The notes beneath the pieces are model-generated. The model saw nothing but the letters and a program-made list of their open reading frames with translations. It had not been told where the DNA came from and made no database searches. The position numbers and the translations under genes are program-made. Below are positions 4,648 through 5,823 of a DNA stretch of 5,823 nt, one piece after another. Each line of letters opens with the position of its first letter. The stretch's first letter is position 1. The stretch is from Bryobacterales bacterium (GTDB lineage Bacteria; Acidobacteriota; Terriglobia; Bryobacterales; Bryobacteraceae), in NCBI GenBank assembly GCA_003139735.1, contig PLGA01000209.1, positions 20,025 through 25,847 on the forward strand, given 5' to 3'.

Positions 4648-5404
4648 GCTTTTCGCCGCGGCGGTTGCCCCGTGGGACATCGATGGAGCGGCCGTCGCGG
4701 AAGACGCGCGTTCCGTATTCGCTTTCGTCGTCGCAGATGCGGTATTCGCCGGCTTCCATGCGGATGTGGGCGTGACCGCGCGAGACGGTGGCGTTGGCTT
4801 CGTCGGCGCCCTCTTCGAAGACGATGTCGTTGCGGCGGATTACGCGCTGGCCGGCGTCCACTAACTCCGCCATGCGGCCGATGTTGGTGCGGGGCCTCGC
4901 CAGCGGGTAATCGGCTTGCTCGGCTTTGCCCCGGACTACCACCAGACGAGCGGGCGCGGGTGGTTGGGCGCGGGCGGCGGCGAGGGGTTCGGTTTCGTAG
5001 GCGATTTCGAAAACTCGCGGAATGGCAGGCGAATCGCCTGCCCCACCTGCCCCTTCGGGGCTAGGCTCCGCGGTGCGCACTTCCACGGCGAAGCCGCGCG
5101 GGATGTCGCAATGCGCGCTCTCCAGGGCCTCGCGGACGTCGTTCTCCAGCCGGCCGCCCTCGCCAAACGCGGTCTGAAAAAGCGCTCGCTTGCCGGCATC
5201 CGGCGCGACCAGCGTCACGGCGATCCGCGGATAGGGGAACACGCGGCGGCCGCGCGCCACGGTCTGGATTTTGGTTTCGACCTCTTGCAGAATGGCGCGG
5301 TGCACCAGCAGCAAATGGTCCGATTCCGCGGGGCCGAAGACCCGCTCGGTCCAGTGGCGAAAGCCGCGTTCAATGGTTTTTTCGATGCCGGTGAAGAGAC
5401 TCAT
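4589..5404 (-). CDS. DUF3662-like/FHA domain protein (FhaA-type)
   Basis: A 271-residue protein. Residues 1-112 (SLFTGIEKTIERGFRHW..., an amphipathic start followed by an alpha/beta region to FAVEVRT) resemble the DUF3662 (FhaA_N) domain. A Gly/Pro/Ala-rich linker (about 113-130) contains translated hairpin repeats. An FHA domain runs from LVVVRGK (154-160) to LRFERG (266-271). FHA landmarks are NIGR (174-177), VSRGHAHI (207-214) and SEYGT (228-232). FHA domains bind phosphothreonine peptides through the Arg of GR, the Ser of SRxH and usually the Asn of NGT; here that Asn is Tyr230. FhaA in actinobacteria links Ser/Thr kinase signalling to cell-wall synthesis. Here the start codon overlaps the stop of a class B PBP gene (ATGA), which supports a similar role. 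No Shine-Dalgarno is visible, so translation probably depends on coupling. The 3' end abuts the truncated endonuclease-like gene. Confidence 0.82.
   Translation of the reverse strand: MSLFTGIEKTIERGFRHWTERVFGPAESDHLLLVHRAILQEVETKIQTVARGRRVFPYPRIAVTLVAPDAGKRALFQTAFGEGGRLENDVREALESAHCDIPRGFAVEVRTAEPSPEGAGGAGDSPAIPRVFEIAYETEPLAAARAQPPAPARLVVVRGKAEQADYPLARPRTNIGRMAELVDAGQRVIRRNDIVFEEGADEANATVSRGHAHIRMEAGEYRICDDESEYGTRVFRDGRSIDVPRGNRRGEKLRPEDEIYLGRACLRFERG
5024..5061. repeat. Pair of hairpin repeats inside the FHA gene linker
   Basis: GGCAGGCGA and TCGCCTGCC (5024-5042) form a perfect 9-bp inverted repeat around a single central A, in practice 7 bp with a 5-nt loop. Six bases further, GCCCC-TTC-GGGGC (5049-5061) forms a second hairpin. 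Both lie within the Gly/Pro-rich linker codons (about residues 115-128) and keep the reading frame. The first hairpin is followed by TGCCCCAC (5039-5046), close to the TGCGCCAC that follows hairpin H4 at 88-95, which suggests that the two belong to one repeat family. Confidence 0.6.
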
Positions 5405-5823
5405 GGCTGAATCAGTCCGAGTTTGGCCGCTGCGTCAACAATTTCCGCCCCAGCGGGCGCGGCGGCCGTTCCTCCGTACACTCCATTTTCCACCAATACG
5501 GAGAAGGCGATCTTGCGCGCGCCAGCGCCGTAGGGCGCGTAGCCGATGAACCAGGCGTGCGAAGGACCCTCCGCCAGCTCGGCCGTGCCGGTCTTGCCGG
5601 CGATGGGCACGGCGGCCCCGGCGGCGCGGCGTCCGGTTCCGGAAGTCACCGCTTCGCGCATGAACTTGGCCAGGGTTTGCGCGCCGGAGGCGTCCAGCAC
5701 GGGGCGCGGCTCGGCGGTGCGAGCGTTATTTTCGTCGGTGATCCAGCGGCCTTGCGGCATGGCGCCGCCATTGGCCACGGTGGCGGCCACGCGCGCCAGT
5801 TGGAACGGCGACGCCACCACCTG
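5401..5823 (-). CDS. Class B penicillin-binding protein transpeptidase, C-terminal part
   Basis: The last 140 residues of a transpeptidase that cross-links peptidoglycan on the outer face of the inner membrane; the gene runs off the right edge. The fragment opens with QVVASPFQLARVAATVANGG, matching the (GQG)xxx-(A/T)-(S/T)P-xQ-xA segment of PBP2/PbpA/FtsI enzymes. It contains the active-site triad element K-T-G in VPIAGKTGTAEL, then the usual substrate-shelf strands HAWFIGYAPYGA and KIAFSVLVENGVYGGTAAAP, ending AAKLGLIQP. The SxxK and SxN motifs lie beyond the window. The family resembles PbpA-type proteins that are usually co-transcribed with a RodA/FtsW glycosyltransferase, which I would expect upstream. 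Its stop overlaps the start of the FHA gene, suggesting coordinated expression. Confidence 0.9.
   Translation of the reverse strand, partial: QVVASPFQLARVAATVANGGAMPQGRWITDENNARTAEPRPVLDASGAQTLAKFMREAVTSGTGRRAAGAAVPIAGKTGTAELAEGPSHAWFIGYAPYGAGARKIAFSVLVENGVYGGTAAAPAGAEIVDAAAKLGLIQP

Overview
This is a GC-rich bacterial window, probably from an Acidobacteriota chromosome or metagenome contig (Bryobacterales/Solibacter-like). I base that on three things: a zinc-ribbon membrane protein with the SVEEVP...STN core I associate with that phylum, a DUF3662-like/FHA protein translationally coupled to a class B penicillin-binding protein, and hairpin-type intergenic repeats. The taxonomic call is inference.

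Layout. Positions 4-90 hold four nearly back-to-back perfect hairpins, each with a 4-nt loop. Positions 138-582 (minus) hold the remains of a Phd/YefM-type antitoxin and a VapC/FitB-type PIN toxin; the toxin has lost its N-terminus and an internal block. Diverging from these, 670-1290 (plus) encodes an unrecognised secreted protein with a plausible promoter. Converging on it is a dTDP-4-dehydrorhamnose reductase gene (1312-2193, minus). Further upstream on the minus strand are a small PilZ protein (2276-2611), a zinc-ribbon/tail-anchored protein (2673-3107) and a LysR-type regulator (3104-4033). The last two overlap by ATGA.

From 4159 to about 4590 (plus) lies a small accessory patch. It contains a HicA toxin gene with the middle of the protein missing but the reading frame kept, an intact HicB antitoxin gene, and the first ~26 codons of an endonuclease-like gene cut off exactly at the end of the next gene. 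From 4589 to the window end (minus) are a DUF3662-like/FHA protein gene and the 3' end of a transpeptidase (class B PBP) gene, again joined by ATGA. This pair is probably part of a cell-wall/cell-shape operon. A pair of hairpin repeats sits inside the disordered linker of the FHA protein and is translated in frame.

Functionally, the stable genes concern envelope and surface biology (rhamnose precursor, PilZ/c-di-GMP, PBP plus FHA) and regulation (LysR). The accessory material is two toxin-antitoxin modules in which the toxin is gutted and at least part of the antitoxin survives. The most unusual signals are the hairpin array, whose loops are pairwise complementary, and the in-frame deletion of HicA beside an intact HicB.
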